Below, piece by piece: positions 1 to 8,844 of a DNA stretch of 64,000 nt. Each line of letters begins with the position of its first letter. Position 1 is the stretch's first letter. The DNA is taken from assembly GCF_018129985.1 (NCBI RefSeq), contig NZ_JAFCKT010000001.1:1488001-1552000 (forward strand), in the 5' to 3' direction. This DNA comes from Bradyrhizobium sp. SZCCT0148 (GTDB lineage: Bacteria > Pseudomonadota > Alphaproteobacteria > Rhizobiales > Xanthobacteraceae). The notes under the pieces were generated by a model, which had not been told where the DNA came from, did no database searches, and worked only from the letters and a program-made list of their open reading frames with translations. A program made the translations under genes and the position numbers.

Positions 1-596
1 TCATGGCGGTGGCGTCCGTGATGGCGAACTTCTCGCGCATCCTGGCCTGGTGGCGAGAGGTCGACTGGCGGGCCTGCGCAGCCTATTCGGTCACGGGCAT
101 TCCAGCGGCCGTGCTCGGCGCACGGACGCTGTTGGCGCTGCCTTCGCACGCCGTCGATCTTACCATCGGCGTCTTCCTGATTGCGATGGTGCCGGTGCGG
201 CACTGGCTGGCGCGGCACGACCTCAAGGCCAATCTCTGGCATCTGGCGATCGGCGGCGCCGTGATCGGCTATCTCACCGGCATCGTGGTCTCGACCGGCC
301 CGCTCAGCGTGCCGCTGTTCCTGTTCTATGGCCTGTCCAGGGGGGCTTTCCTGGCGACCGAGGCCGCGAGCTCGCTCGGCCTCTACTTCGCCAAATCGGT
401 GACCTTCGAGCGCTTCGGCGCGCTGACCGGCGATGTCTTCATGAAGGGCCTGATCGCGGGCTGCTCGCTGATGGCGGGCGCCTTCATCGCAAAACGCTTC
501 GTGCTGCATCTGAAGCCGGACATGTTCCGCCTTGTGATGGACGCGATCATGATCGCAGCCGGGCTCTCGATGCTGTGGAATGCGACGCAGCCGTAA
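1..596 (+). CDS. TauE/SafE family permease, 5'-truncated by the window edge
   Basis: C-terminal part of a multi-spanning inner-membrane permease of the TauE/SafE (sulfite/anion exporter) family. The visible 197 residues hold about five to six hydrophobic segments and the glycine/proline-rich turn after YLTGIVVSTGPLS typical of the second half of the family. Members are usually about 250 residues, and the frame is open to the left edge, so roughly 50 N-terminal residues lie outside the window; the ATG at position 3 is probably internal. The substrate cannot be read from sequence: sulfite, sulfoacetate and other small organic anions are known for relatives. It ends 10 bp before the convergent GGDEF-EAL gene. 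Confidence 0.8.
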   Translation, partial: MAVASVMANFSRILAWWREVDWRACAAYSVTGIPAAVLGARTLLALPSHAVDLTIGVFLIAMVPVRHWLARHDLKANLWHLAIGGAVIGYLTGIVVSTGPLSVPLFLFYGLSRGAFLATEAASSLGLYFAKSVTFERFGALTGDVFMKGLIAGCSLMAGAFIAKRFVLHLKPDMFRLVMDAIMIAAGLSMLWNATQP

Positions 597-605
597 CGGC
601 TGCGC

Positions 606-2672
606 TCAGGCGGCAAATTCGGGAGCGATCGAAGGGCTGTCGGTGACGATGCGGCTCTCGGACTTGGGCCGCTTCGCGAGCCATTCGAGCATGGCGTCGA
701 GTGGCTGCGGCCGCTGGTAGAGATAGCCCTGCCCGAACCTTACGCCCATCTCGCGCATGGCCGCCGCCTGCTCGGGCCGCTCGATGCCTTCGGCGATCAA
801 AGTGAGGCCTAGCGTGCCGGCGAGCGATGCGATGACGCCCACGATCGCCTTGTCTTCTGCGCTGTCGGGAATTTCGCTGATGAAGGCTTTGTCGATCTTG
901 ACCTTGTCGAGCGGGAAGCGCCTGAGATGGGCGAGCGATGAGTAGCCGGTGCCGAAATCGTCGAGCGCGATGGTGGCACCCAGGCGGCGCAGGCGATGCA
1001 GCGTCGCGGTGGCGCTGGCGATGTTGTTGATCAGCGATCCCTCGGTGATCTCGAGCTCGAGCGAGCTGACCGCAACGTTGAAGCGCGCGCAGGTCGCGCG
1101 CAGCTCGGCGGCGAGCGAGTGGTCGGCAAGCTCGGACGGCGGCAGATTGATCGCGATCCGGATCTGCGGTCGGCCGGCGGCGGCCAGGCGCTGCAAGGCC
1201 CAGCAGGCCTCGGTCAGCACGTAGCGGGTCAGCCGCGCATTGTTGCCGCTGCGTTCGATCAGCGGCAGGAATTCGCCGGGACCGATCACGCCATGTTCGG
1301 GATGGCGCCAGCGGATCAGCGCCTCCAGACCGACGACGTCGTGGCTTTCGAAGTCGACCTGGCCCTGGTACCAGACCTCGAACTGCCCCTCGGCAAAGCC
1401 CGTTGGAATGGCGAGCTCGAGATCCCTGCGGCGGCGATAGTCGCGCTGCAGCGCTTCGTCGAGCACGGCGACCGTGCCGGGCGCCTTGCTCTTGGCGTGA
1501 TAGAGCGCGATGTCGGCCAGCGTCGGCAGATGCGACAGCTCCGGATCGTCGGCGCGGCGCACGGCAAGGCCGATGCTGGCGCGCGGCACGACCTGCTTGT
1601 CGTGGAGCCGGATCGGTTCGGAAATGGCGTCCAGCACCTGCTGGGCGAATGCGTGCGCCGCCTTTTCGTGACCGACCTCGGGACGGATGACGACGAACTC
1701 GTCACCGCCGAGCCGGGCGACCCAGTCCTCCGCCTCGACCGCGCCGCGAAGGCGCTCGGCGATATGAACCAGGAAATTGTCGCCGGCTTCGTGGCCGAAA
1801 GTGTCGTTGATGCCCTTGAAGTCGTCGAGATCGATGAAGCAGAACGCGACCAGCGCATCCGGCCTGCCTCCATCGCGACTCGCCACGGCCAGCCGCTCGG
1901 TCAGGGAGCGCCGGTTGGGCAGTCCCGTGAGCGGATCGTGCCCCGCCATGTGCCCGAGCCGGTCGAGCGCGCCCGATGTCGTGTGCTGCATGGCGTTGAA
2001 GGCGCGCGCGAGCTGGCCGAATTCGTTGGAGGATTTGACGTCCGCCGGATAGGCCCGGCCGTCTTGCTTGCTGCGCTGGATCGCCGACATCATGGCCGCC
2101 AGCGGCCTGCCGATGAAGATGTTGGCGGAGATCCGCATCGCGATCAGGGTCGCGAACGTCGCGAGCAGGCCGACGACCAGCAGGCGCACCATCCGGCTGC
2201 CCGCGCCCGCGTAAAGCCCCGCATAGGAATAGTCGATGACGATACGACCGGCGTGGACCGCTATGTTGCCGTTGCTGTAATGGACCGGGCGCGAGATCTC
2301 TGCGATCGAATGGTCTGCGGAGCGCGCCACCACGCGGGCGATCGCGGCGCCCGTATCGTCATAGACGGTCGCTCCGGCGATGGTCTCGTCGTTCATGATC
2401 TCGTTGAGCACGCCGGTCACCTGGTCGTAGCGCATCTTCCAGAGCGGCTCGGCGATCAGCTCGGCCCGGCTCTCGGCGACGCGGGCCATGTGGGCATCGA
2501 GCTGACTGATCTGGGACCAGAAGCTCGAAGCCTCCATGCCGGTCGAGGCGAGCAATTGCACCAGCAGCAGCACGGGCACCGTAGCCCAGATCATGGCGCG
2601 AACGACCGGGCGCAAGCGCGGTGCGGCCGGCTCGTGGCGTTCAGGATCAGTCATCGCCTCATCCTTGCTCAT
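606..2672 (-). CDS. Membrane GGDEF-EAL cyclic-di-GMP enzyme
   Basis: A 688-residue inner-membrane protein for making and/or breaking cyclic di-GMP. Order: short cytoplasmic N-terminus, membrane segment about 23-45, periplasmic sensor region about 46-160, membrane segment about 160-181, HAMP-like linker about 183-235, GGDEF domain with an intact GGDEF at 322-326, and EAL domain with EAL at 450-452. The EAL domain also keeps DDFGTGYSS and the late EGIE glutamate, so both activities look possible. The inhibitory RxxD site before GGDEF reads EAED and is probably lost. The ATG overlaps the stop of the upstream periplasmic binding protein by one base (TGATG), so the two are translationally coupled and the binding protein may be its ligand-sensing partner (inference). 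Confidence 0.9.
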   Translation of the reverse strand: MSKDEAMTDPERHEPAAPRLRPVVRAMIWATVPVLLLVQLLASTGMEASSFWSQISQLDAHMARVAESRAELIAEPLWKMRYDQVTGVLNEIMNDETIAGATVYDDTGAAIARVVARSADHSIAEISRPVHYSNGNIAVHAGRIVIDYSYAGLYAGAGSRMVRLLVVGLLATFATLIAMRISANIFIGRPLAAMMSAIQRSKQDGRAYPADVKSSNEFGQLARAFNAMQHTTSGALDRLGHMAGHDPLTGLPNRRSLTERLAVASRDGGRPDALVAFCFIDLDDFKGINDTFGHEAGDNFLVHIAERLRGAVEAEDWVARLGGDEFVVIRPEVGHEKAAHAFAQQVLDAISEPIRLHDKQVVPRASIGLAVRRADDPELSHLPTLADIALYHAKSKAPGTVAVLDEALQRDYRRRRDLELAIPTGFAEGQFEVWYQGQVDFESHDVVGLEALIRWRHPEHGVIGPGEFLPLIERSGNNARLTRYVLTEACWALQRLAAAGRPQIRIAINLPPSELADHSLAAELRATCARFNVAVSSLELEITEGSLINNIASATATLHRLRRLGATIALDDFGTGYSSLAHLRRFPLDKVKIDKAFISEIPDSAEDKAIVGVIASLAGTLGLTLIAEGIERPEQAAAMREMGVRFGQGYLYQRPQPLDAMLEWLAKRPKSESRIVTDSPSIAPEFAA

Positions 2673-3841
2673 CAGTCGGCAACGCCTTCAGGAACCGGCA
2701 TGGACGAAACGAGCGCGTCGAGGGAGAAGTCATAGTGGCCGCAGCGACCCGCCTTCGCCCTGAAGCGGGCAAAGTCGATCCGGTCGAACGCGCGCGTCTT
2801 GATGAGGTCGGCGACCGAGCCGAGATTTTGGCGCGTGATCGCGGACGTCTTGACCTCGACCCGAGGCGACACAGCCGCGAAATCGCAGCCGTCGGCATAG
2901 TCGCGCAACAGGACGATCGACCAGCCGCCCAGCAGGAAATGCCCGCCATCGGTCAGCAGCAGGCGGCCTGCCCTGATCTCGCGCAACGCCTCCTCCGACC
3001 AGTTGAGGCCAACGAGCTGGATGTCGCGGCCAGGCACGAGGCCGGCGGCAGTCGCCGCGCGCATCGCACCGAGTGCCATGGGATCGTTGCCGGCCCAGAT
3101 ACCGGCGGGTCGGATCTGCTTGCGCGAGGCCCAGCTTAGATAATTCGCGGTGACGGTCTCGGCTTCCGACTGCGTCCAGTTGGCGAACAGCAGCCGATCC
3201 ACCACAACGTCGGGCGCGGCATCCACCGCGAGCTTGAGACCGGCGTTGCGCGCGATCGAGGCCGGCGTGATCTCGTCACCGCCGATGCCGAGAATGTGGA
3301 TCTTGCCGTCCGGGCTCTGCCATTTCTCGTCACGCGCAGTTCGGATCAGCGCATTCGCCATCCGTTCGCCTGCGGTCTGAAGATCGGTCGTGATGTCGCC
3401 GAGCCAGGTCTTGAGCTTCTGCCTGGGCGGTCCAAGACGCACCGCGTCCTCGCCGATGAGCGTGTTCGAGAGCAGCAACGTCTTGACGCCGGCAGCCTCC
3501 GCCGCTTCCATGATCGGGACGGCGGCGGATTCCTCGTTCGACAGGATGAGGAAATCGGGCTTGTCGTGACGCGCCACCACGCCGAAGCCGAGCTCCTGCA
3601 TGGTGCGATAGTTGCGCTCGCTGGTTAGCACCTCGACACGCGCGTCGAGCTTGCGGCCGGCGGCCTGCATGGTCTGCGCGACCATGTCCCAATAGACCTC
3701 GCCAATCTTGCCGGGATTGACGAAGACGATCTCCAGACGCTTCGCAGCCGCCGCGACAGCGCCGCCTTGCGGCATAAGAACGCCCCAGGCCATGCCCGCA
3801 GCGAGCAATATCCGCCAAAGCCCCGTCATTCGTATCGCCAT
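2672..3841 (-). CDS. Orphan periplasmic binding protein (sugar-binding, LuxP-like fold)
   Basis: A 389-residue secreted protein. It has a signal peptide at about 1-32 (hydrophobic LLAAGMAWGVLM, then an Ala-rich cleavage region) followed by a type-I periplasmic-binding fold beginning KRLEIVFVNPGKIGEVYW. This is the pattern of sugar-binding ABC receptors such as RbsB and of LuxP. No permease or ATPase gene lies beside it. Instead its stop overlaps the start of a GGDEF-EAL membrane protein by one base. It therefore more likely serves as a ligand receptor for that signalling protein than as a transporter subunit. The ligand is unknown. Confidence 0.8.
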   Translation of the reverse strand: MAIRMTGLWRILLAAGMAWGVLMPQGGAVAAAAKRLEIVFVNPGKIGEVYWDMVAQTMQAAGRKLDARVEVLTSERNYRTMQELGFGVVARHDKPDFLILSNEESAAVPIMEAAEAAGVKTLLLSNTLIGEDAVRLGPPRQKLKTWLGDITTDLQTAGERMANALIRTARDEKWQSPDGKIHILGIGGDEITPASIARNAGLKLAVDAAPDVVVDRLLFANWTQSEAETVTANYLSWASRKQIRPAGIWAGNDPMALGAMRAATAAGLVPGRDIQLVGLNWSEEALREIRAGRLLLTDGGHFLLGGWSIVLLRDYADGCDFAAVSPRVEVKTSAITRQNLGSVADLIKTRAFDRIDFARFRAKAGRCGHYDFSLDALVSSMPVPEGVAD

Positions 3842-4032
3842 CCCCGCTTGGTTCCAATGCTGGACCCGCGTCTGCTAAAATTTGGCAAAGTTCCGCAAGG
3901 CGCGGCCGGTAGAGCTAACAAAGGGTGTATCGGGCACGCGGAGTTGCGGTAGTCGACGTGCGTCGGGTTCGCTCCTCGACCTGTCATTCCGTGCTATCAG
4001 CGCAAACCCGAAACCCGCGACTCGCTGTCCCT

Positions 4033-5481
4033 ATGGCCAAGAACACGCTTTCCTTCGTCTGCCAGAACTGCGGCGCGGCCTACAACCGCTGGCAGGGCAA
4101 GTGCGAATCCTGCGGCGAGTGGAATACGCTCGCGGAAGAGGACACCAGCGGCAGCGTGCCGGTCTCGATTCGCTCCAAGCGCAAGGGACGGACGTTTGCG
4201 CTGGAGAGCCTGTCGGGCAAAACCCAGGATGCGCCTCGCCTGTCCTCAGGCATGACCGAGCTCGACCGCGTCACCGGCGGCGGCTTCGTCCGCGGCTCGG
4301 TGCTGCTGGTCGGCGGCGATCCCGGCATCGGCAAATCGACGCTGTTGACGCAAGCCACCAGCATGATGGCGCGCGCCGGCCACCGCATCGTCTACATCTC
4401 GGGCGAAGAGGCGGTCGCGCAGGTGCGGCTGCGGGCCGAACGGCTTGGGCTGTCGGATGCACCGGTGCAGCTCGCCGCCGAGACTTCGGTCGAAGACATC
4501 GTCTCGACGCTGTCCGAGGGCGCGGTGCCCCGGCTGATCGTGATCGATTCGATCCAGACGATGTGGACCGACACGGTGGAATCGGCCCCGGGAACGGTAA
4601 CCCAGGTCCGCGCCTCGGCGCAGGCGCTGATCCGTTTCGCCAAGAAAACCGGCGCTGCCATCATCCTGGTCGGCCATGTCACCAAGGACGGCCAGATCGC
4701 CGGTCCCCGCGTCGTCGAGCACATGGTCGACGCCGTGCTGTCGTTCGAGGGCGAAGGCTCGCAGCAATTCCGCATCCTGCGCGCCGTGAAGAACCGTTTC
4801 GGGCCGACCGATGAGATCGGCGTGTTCGAGATGACGGGCCTGGGCTTGCGCGAAGTCACCAACCCTTCCGAGCTGTTCCTGTCCGAGCGCGACCTCGGCA
4901 CGCCCGGCACCGCAGTGTTCGCGGGCATCGAAGGCACGCGGCCCGTTCTGGTCGAATTGCAGGCGCTGGTGGCGCCGACCTCACTTGGCACCCCGCGCCG
5001 GGCCGTGGTCGGCTGGGATCAGAGCCGGCTTTCCATGGTGCTGGCGGTGCTGGAGGCCCATTGCGGGGTCAAGCTGTCCGGCCATGACGTCTATCTGAAC
5101 GTCGCGGGCGGCTTGCGCATCCACGAGCCGGCGGCAGACATGGCGGCCGCGGCTGCGCTGGTGTCGTCCCTGGTTAACGCTCAGTTACCCACGGATGCAG
5201 TCTATTTCGGCGAGATTTCGCTCTCCGGCGTCATCCGTCCGGTGGCGCAGACCCCGGCGCGGCTGAAAGAAGCGGCCAAGCTCGGCTTCAAGCGCGCCGT
5301 GCTGCCCGAATCGGCCCGGGGCGGTGATGCCGGTGGCGACGCCGGACTGTCCCTGAACGCGGTCAACAGCCTGACGACGCTGGTCGCGGAGATCGCCGCC
5401 CGAGGCTCCCGCCGGGGCGAACAGAACCCGCAGGCGGAGAAAAATGCCACACCGGCAAGATTCCGCCGCGGAGAGGGTTAG
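4033..5481 (+). CDS. radA: DNA repair protein RadA
   Basis: RadA (Sms) is a RecA-like ATPase that promotes branch migration during recombinational repair. The 482-residue product has the expected layout: a four-cysteine zinc finger (C10, C13, C24, C27), Walker A GGDPGIGKST at 94-103, the RadA-specific KNRFG motif near residue 255, and a C-terminal Lon-protease-like domain. The frame is open 36 codons further upstream, but MAKNTLSFVC is the family's usual N-terminus, so the ATG at 4033 was chosen. A short Arg/Gly-rich tail follows the Lon-like domain. It lies upstream of cvpA-purF on the same strand with a 168-bp gap. Confidence 0.97.
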   Translation: MAKNTLSFVCQNCGAAYNRWQGKCESCGEWNTLAEEDTSGSVPVSIRSKRKGRTFALESLSGKTQDAPRLSSGMTELDRVTGGGFVRGSVLLVGGDPGIGKSTLLTQATSMMARAGHRIVYISGEEAVAQVRLRAERLGLSDAPVQLAAETSVEDIVSTLSEGAVPRLIVIDSIQTMWTDTVESAPGTVTQVRASAQALIRFAKKTGAAIILVGHVTKDGQIAGPRVVEHMVDAVLSFEGEGSQQFRILRAVKNRFGPTDEIGVFEMTGLGLREVTNPSELFLSERDLGTPGTAVFAGIEGTRPVLVELQALVAPTSLGTPRRAVVGWDQSRLSMVLAVLEAHCGVKLSGHDVYLNVAGGLRIHEPAADMAAAAALVSSLVNAQLPTDAVYFGEISLSGVIRPVAQTPARLKEAAKLGFKRAVLPESARGGDAGGDAGLSLNAVNSLTTLVAEIAARGSRRGEQNPQAEKNATPARFRRGEG

Positions 5482-5649
5482 CTGGTGGTGACGTCCCCCG
5501 CCCCCGCCGCTATACAGCCGTCACAAAAGCAGCATGGGATTGCGTAGTTGCGGCCTTGCCGGGAACGCCGTCTGCCCCTCTTTTAGGTCAGCGGCCAAGC
5601 ACCGATTCGGCTAGAGCACCTTCGACGTACGAGCGGACCAGACCAGCCG

Positions 5650-6279
5650 ATGCCAGTAACACTCCTCGACCTGATCCTGCTCGGTGTGATGCTGATCTCG
5701 GGCCTGCTCGCCATGGTCCGCGGCTTCATGCGCGAAATCCTGTCGATCGCGGCATGGGGCGCGGCGGCGATCGTGACGCTCTACTCCTTCTCGAAGCTGC
5801 TCCCGACCGCCAAGAGCTATTTCAACAACGACACCGTCGCGAGCGTGGTCGTGGTCGCCGGCGTGTTCATCGGCACCCTTGTCGTGGTCTCCGTGATCAC
5901 GGTCCGGATCTCCGACATGATCCTGGATTCACGAATCGGCGCCCTGGACCGCACGCTTGGCTTCCTGTTCGGCCTGGCTCGAGGGCTTTTGATCGTCGTG
6001 GTCGCCTTCCTGTTCTTCACCTGGCTGGTTCCGGACAAGCAGCGCCCGGACTGGGTCACGGGGGCCAAATCCCGCGTGGTTCTGCAGGGAACCGGGGATT
6101 GGCTGATGGCCCTCTTGCCTGACGACCCCGAGAACACCATCTTGAAGAGATTCAAGAAAAACAAACCAGATGATGATCAAGCTGAATCCGAGCAGCAGCC
6201 TTCGGGCAGTGGCGACGGATACAGTAAACCTGCTCGTGACGGCCTGAAAAAGCTGATCGAGAAACCTGCGGCGCGTTGA
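5650..6279 (+). CDS. cvpA: CvpA family membrane protein
   Basis: A 209-residue inner-membrane protein of the CvpA (colicin V production) family. Four hydrophobic segments occupy about residues 5-25, 28-48, 62-85 and 105-125. A hydrophilic, charged cytoplasmic tail from about residue 150 is rich in Lys, Asp and Gln. The gene sits immediately before purF, the same cvpA-purF pairing as in Escherichia coli, and its TGA is only 27 bp from the purF start, indicating one transcript. CvpA homologues are linked to envelope homeostasis; the molecular function is not settled. Confidence 0.9.
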   Translation: MPVTLLDLILLGVMLISGLLAMVRGFMREILSIAAWGAAAIVTLYSFSKLLPTAKSYFNNDTVASVVVVAGVFIGTLVVVSVITVRISDMILDSRIGALDRTLGFLFGLARGLLIVVVAFLFFTWLVPDKQRPDWVTGAKSRVVLQGTGDWLMALLPDDPENTILKRFKKNKPDDDQAESEQQPSGSGDGYSKPARDGLKKLIEKPAAR

Positions 6280-6306
6280 TTGCCCCTAACGAGAGGCGTG
6301 GACGAG

Positions 6307-7830
6307 ATGCGACACCCTGACCAGGACGCCCAATTCGATCTCGATCCCATCGCCGGCCCGGGGCCGGCCGCGCTAGAGGTTCAGGACGACCTGGAAGGAG
6401 ATACGCTGCGCGAGGAATGCGGCGTCTTCGGCATCTACGGCCACCCGGACGCTGCCGCCATCACCGCACTTGGCCTGCACGCCCTTCAGCATCGCGGCCA
6501 GGAAGCGGCCGGCATCGTCTCCTACGACGGCAGCCGCTTCCACAGTGAACGCCGCCTCGGCCTCGTCGGCGACACCTTCTCCCGCCGCGAGGTGATCGAC
6601 CGCCTGCCCGGCAATATGGCCGTCGGCCATGTCCGCTACTCCACCACCGGCGCCACCATCCTCCGCAACGTGCAGCCGCTGTTCGCCGAGCTCAACGCCG
6701 GCGGCCTCGCGGTGGCCCACAACGGCAACCTCACCAACGGCCTGACGCTGCGCCGCGAGCTCGTAAAGCACGGCGCGATGATGCAGTCGACCACCGACAC
6801 GGAGGTGATCCTGCATCTGGTCGCGCGCTCCAGGCGCGCCCGTTTCATTGAGCGCTATGTCGATGCGCTGCGCGAGATCGAGGGCGCCTATGCGCTGGTC
6901 TCGTTAACCAACAAGAAGCTGGTTGGCGCGCGCGACCCGCGCGGCATCCGCCCGCTGGTGCTCGGCGAACTCGACGGCTGCCCGATCCTGACGTCGGAGA
7001 CCTGCGCGCTCGACATCATCGGCGCCCGCTTCGTCCGCGACATCGAACCCGGTGAAGTCATCGTGTTCGACGAGAAGGGCCAGGACATCCACAAGCCGTT
7101 CCCGCCGATGGCGCCGCGTCCCTGCATCTTCGAATACATCTATTTCTCGCGGCCGGATTCCATCGTTCACGGCCGCTCGGTCTACGAGGTGCGCAAGGCC
7201 TTCGGCGCGCAGCTCGCGCGCGAGAGCCACGTGCCGATCGACGTCGTGGTGCCGGTGCCGGATTCCGGCGTGCCTGCCGCCGTCGGCTACAGCCAGCATT
7301 CCGGCGTGCCGTTCGAGCTCGGCATCATCCGCAACCATTATGTCGGCCGCACCTTCATCCAGCCGACGCAGGCGATCCGCGAATCCGGCGTGCGCATGAA
7401 GCACTCCGCCAACCGCGCCGCGATCGAAGGCAAGCGCATCATCCTGATCGACGACTCGCTGGTGCGCGGCACCACCTCGAAGAAGATCGTGCGCATGATG
7501 CGCGATGCCGGCGCCAAGGAAGTACATTTCCGCCTCGCTTCGCCCCCGATCCTCTATCCCGACTATTACGGCATCGACCTGCCGGATCGCGGTGGCCTGC
7601 TGGCGGCGACCCATTCGCTGGAAGAGATGCGCGAGATCATCGGCGCAGATTCGCTCGCCTTCCTCTCGATCGACGGCATGTACCGCGCCATGGGCGAGCC
7701 CGGCCGCGACCCCGCCAATCCGAAGTTCTCGGATCATTGCTTCACCGGGGCGTATCCGACCCACCTCACCGACCAGACCCAGACCGAGCAGCAGCCGCGG
7801 CAGTTGTCTCTGCTTGCGGAGGCGAGCTGA
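6307..7830 (+). CDS. purF: Amidophosphoribosyltransferase
   Basis: PurF catalyses the first committed step of purine synthesis, transferring the amide nitrogen of glutamine to PRPP to make 5-phosphoribosylamine. The 507-residue product starts at the ATG at 6307, preferred over an upstream in-frame TTG. It carries a propeptide of about 37 residues before Cys38 (EECGVFG), which becomes the N-terminal nucleophile after processing. The Ntn glutaminase domain follows, then the phosphoribosyltransferase domain with the PRPP loop IDDSLVRGTTS. Long propeptides characterise the Bacillus-type enzymes, which also bind an Fe-S cluster. It is cotranscribed with cvpA. Confidence 0.97.
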   Translation: MRHPDQDAQFDLDPIAGPGPAALEVQDDLEGDTLREECGVFGIYGHPDAAAITALGLHALQHRGQEAAGIVSYDGSRFHSERRLGLVGDTFSRREVIDRLPGNMAVGHVRYSTTGATILRNVQPLFAELNAGGLAVAHNGNLTNGLTLRRELVKHGAMMQSTTDTEVILHLVARSRRARFIERYVDALREIEGAYALVSLTNKKLVGARDPRGIRPLVLGELDGCPILTSETCALDIIGARFVRDIEPGEVIVFDEKGQDIHKPFPPMAPRPCIFEYIYFSRPDSIVHGRSVYEVRKAFGAQLARESHVPIDVVVPVPDSGVPAAVGYSQHSGVPFELGIIRNHYVGRTFIQPTQAIRESGVRMKHSANRAAIEGKRIILIDDSLVRGTTSKKIVRMMRDAGAKEVHFRLASPPILYPDYYGIDLPDRGGLLAATHSLEEMREIIGADSLAFLSIDGMYRAMGEPGRDPANPKFSDHCFTGAYPTHLTDQTQTEQQPRQLSLLAEAS

Positions 7831-7874
7831 CGGCGCAGCCGTCATCCCGGGGCTCATCAGAGAGCTGTTTTTTC

Positions 7875-7998
7875 GTCATGGCCGGGCTTGTCCCGGCCAT
7901 CGACGTCTGTAATACCCGCCGCAAGAACGTGGATGCCCCAGGCCTTCGCCTCGCCGAAGCGGCTTCGGCCGCGCCGGCGGGACAAGCCCGGGCATGAC
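7875..7998. repeat. Intergenic palindromic repeat element between purF and the SDR gene
   Basis: Two long inverted arms (7875-7898 and 7975-7998) match with a few mismatches. The left arm is itself nearly palindromic (ATGGCCGGG...CCCGGCCAT). The element fills almost the whole gap and could fold into one large cruciform or hairpin. Such elements recur between genes in this window and are typical of Bradyrhizobium-type genomes. Confidence 0.75.
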
Positions 7999-8012
7999 GG
8001 AAGTATCCGACG

Positions 8013-8753
8013 ATGACAAATCCCCTCGCCGACCGCATCGCTCTCGTCACCGGCGCCTCGCGCGGCATCGGCTACGCCACGGCGCTCGCGCTGGCGAAAG
8101 CCGGCGCGCATATCGTTGCCACCGCGCGCACGCAAGGCGGGCTCGAGGAGCTCGACGACGAGATCCGGAAACTGGGCGGCAGCGCCACGCTGGTGCCGCT
8201 CAACCTGACCGATTCCGACGGCATCGCGCGGCTCGGCGCAGGCCTGCACGAGCGCTACGGCAAGCTGGACATCCTCGTCGGCAACGCCGGTGTGCTCGGC
8301 CCGTCCTCGCCGATCGGCCATATCGAGCTGAAGAGTTTCACCGACGTGATGGCCGTCAACGTCTCCGCCAACTTCCAGCTGATCCGCTGCATGGAGCCAC
8401 TGCTGAAGCAGTCCGACGCCGGCCGCGCCGTGTTCGTCACTTCGGGTGCCGCCAACAAGGCGACAGCCTATGTCAGCCCCTACGCGGCGTCGAAGGCCGC
8501 GCTGGAGACGCTGGCCCGCGCCTGGGCGCAGGAGACCGCGAACACCAAGCTGCGCGTCAATCTGTTCAACCCCGGCCCGGTCCGCACCCGCATGCGCGCC
8601 ACGCTGATGCCGGGCGAAGACCCGGCGACGCTGGACACCGCCGAGCAGGTCGCCGAATTCATCGTGCCGATGTGCGCGCCCGACTGGACCGAGACCGGCA
8701 AGTTCTACGACTACAAGACCCGCAGCCTGATGAGCTTCCGCTCTCCCGCGTGA
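8013..8753 (+). CDS. SDR family oxidoreductase
   Basis: A 246-residue short-chain dehydrogenase/reductase. The N-terminal Rossmann motif TGASRGIG is at 13-20, the NAG motif (VGNAGVLG) is near residue 90, and the catalytic Ser and the YxxxK pair (YAASK) lie near residues 142-160. The C-terminus ends in a conserved-looking DYKTRSLMSF. Cofactor preference and substrate cannot be read with confidence. The gene stands alone after a palindromic repeat, with a GGAAG ribosome site about ten bases before the ATG. Confidence 0.9.
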   Translation: MTNPLADRIALVTGASRGIGYATALALAKAGAHIVATARTQGGLEELDDEIRKLGGSATLVPLNLTDSDGIARLGAGLHERYGKLDILVGNAGVLGPSSPIGHIELKSFTDVMAVNVSANFQLIRCMEPLLKQSDAGRAVFVTSGAANKATAYVSPYAASKAALETLARAWAQETANTKLRVNLFNPGPVRTRMRATLMPGEDPATLDTAEQVAEFIVPMCAPDWTETGKFYDYKTRSLMSFRSPA

Positions 8754-8844
8754 ATCCCTTGGCTGATTGACTCGACTGCCTCCCCGCGATTGACTGCCCG
8801 CACGCAAGCGGCAGCAAGCCGCACGCCAAAAAAGGGAGGTTGCC

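Noticed and set aside
996..2735. 579-codon frame antisense to the GGDEF-EAL gene
   Set aside because: Shadow of a gene with full catalytic motifs; Arg/Gly/Asp-rich composition without domains.
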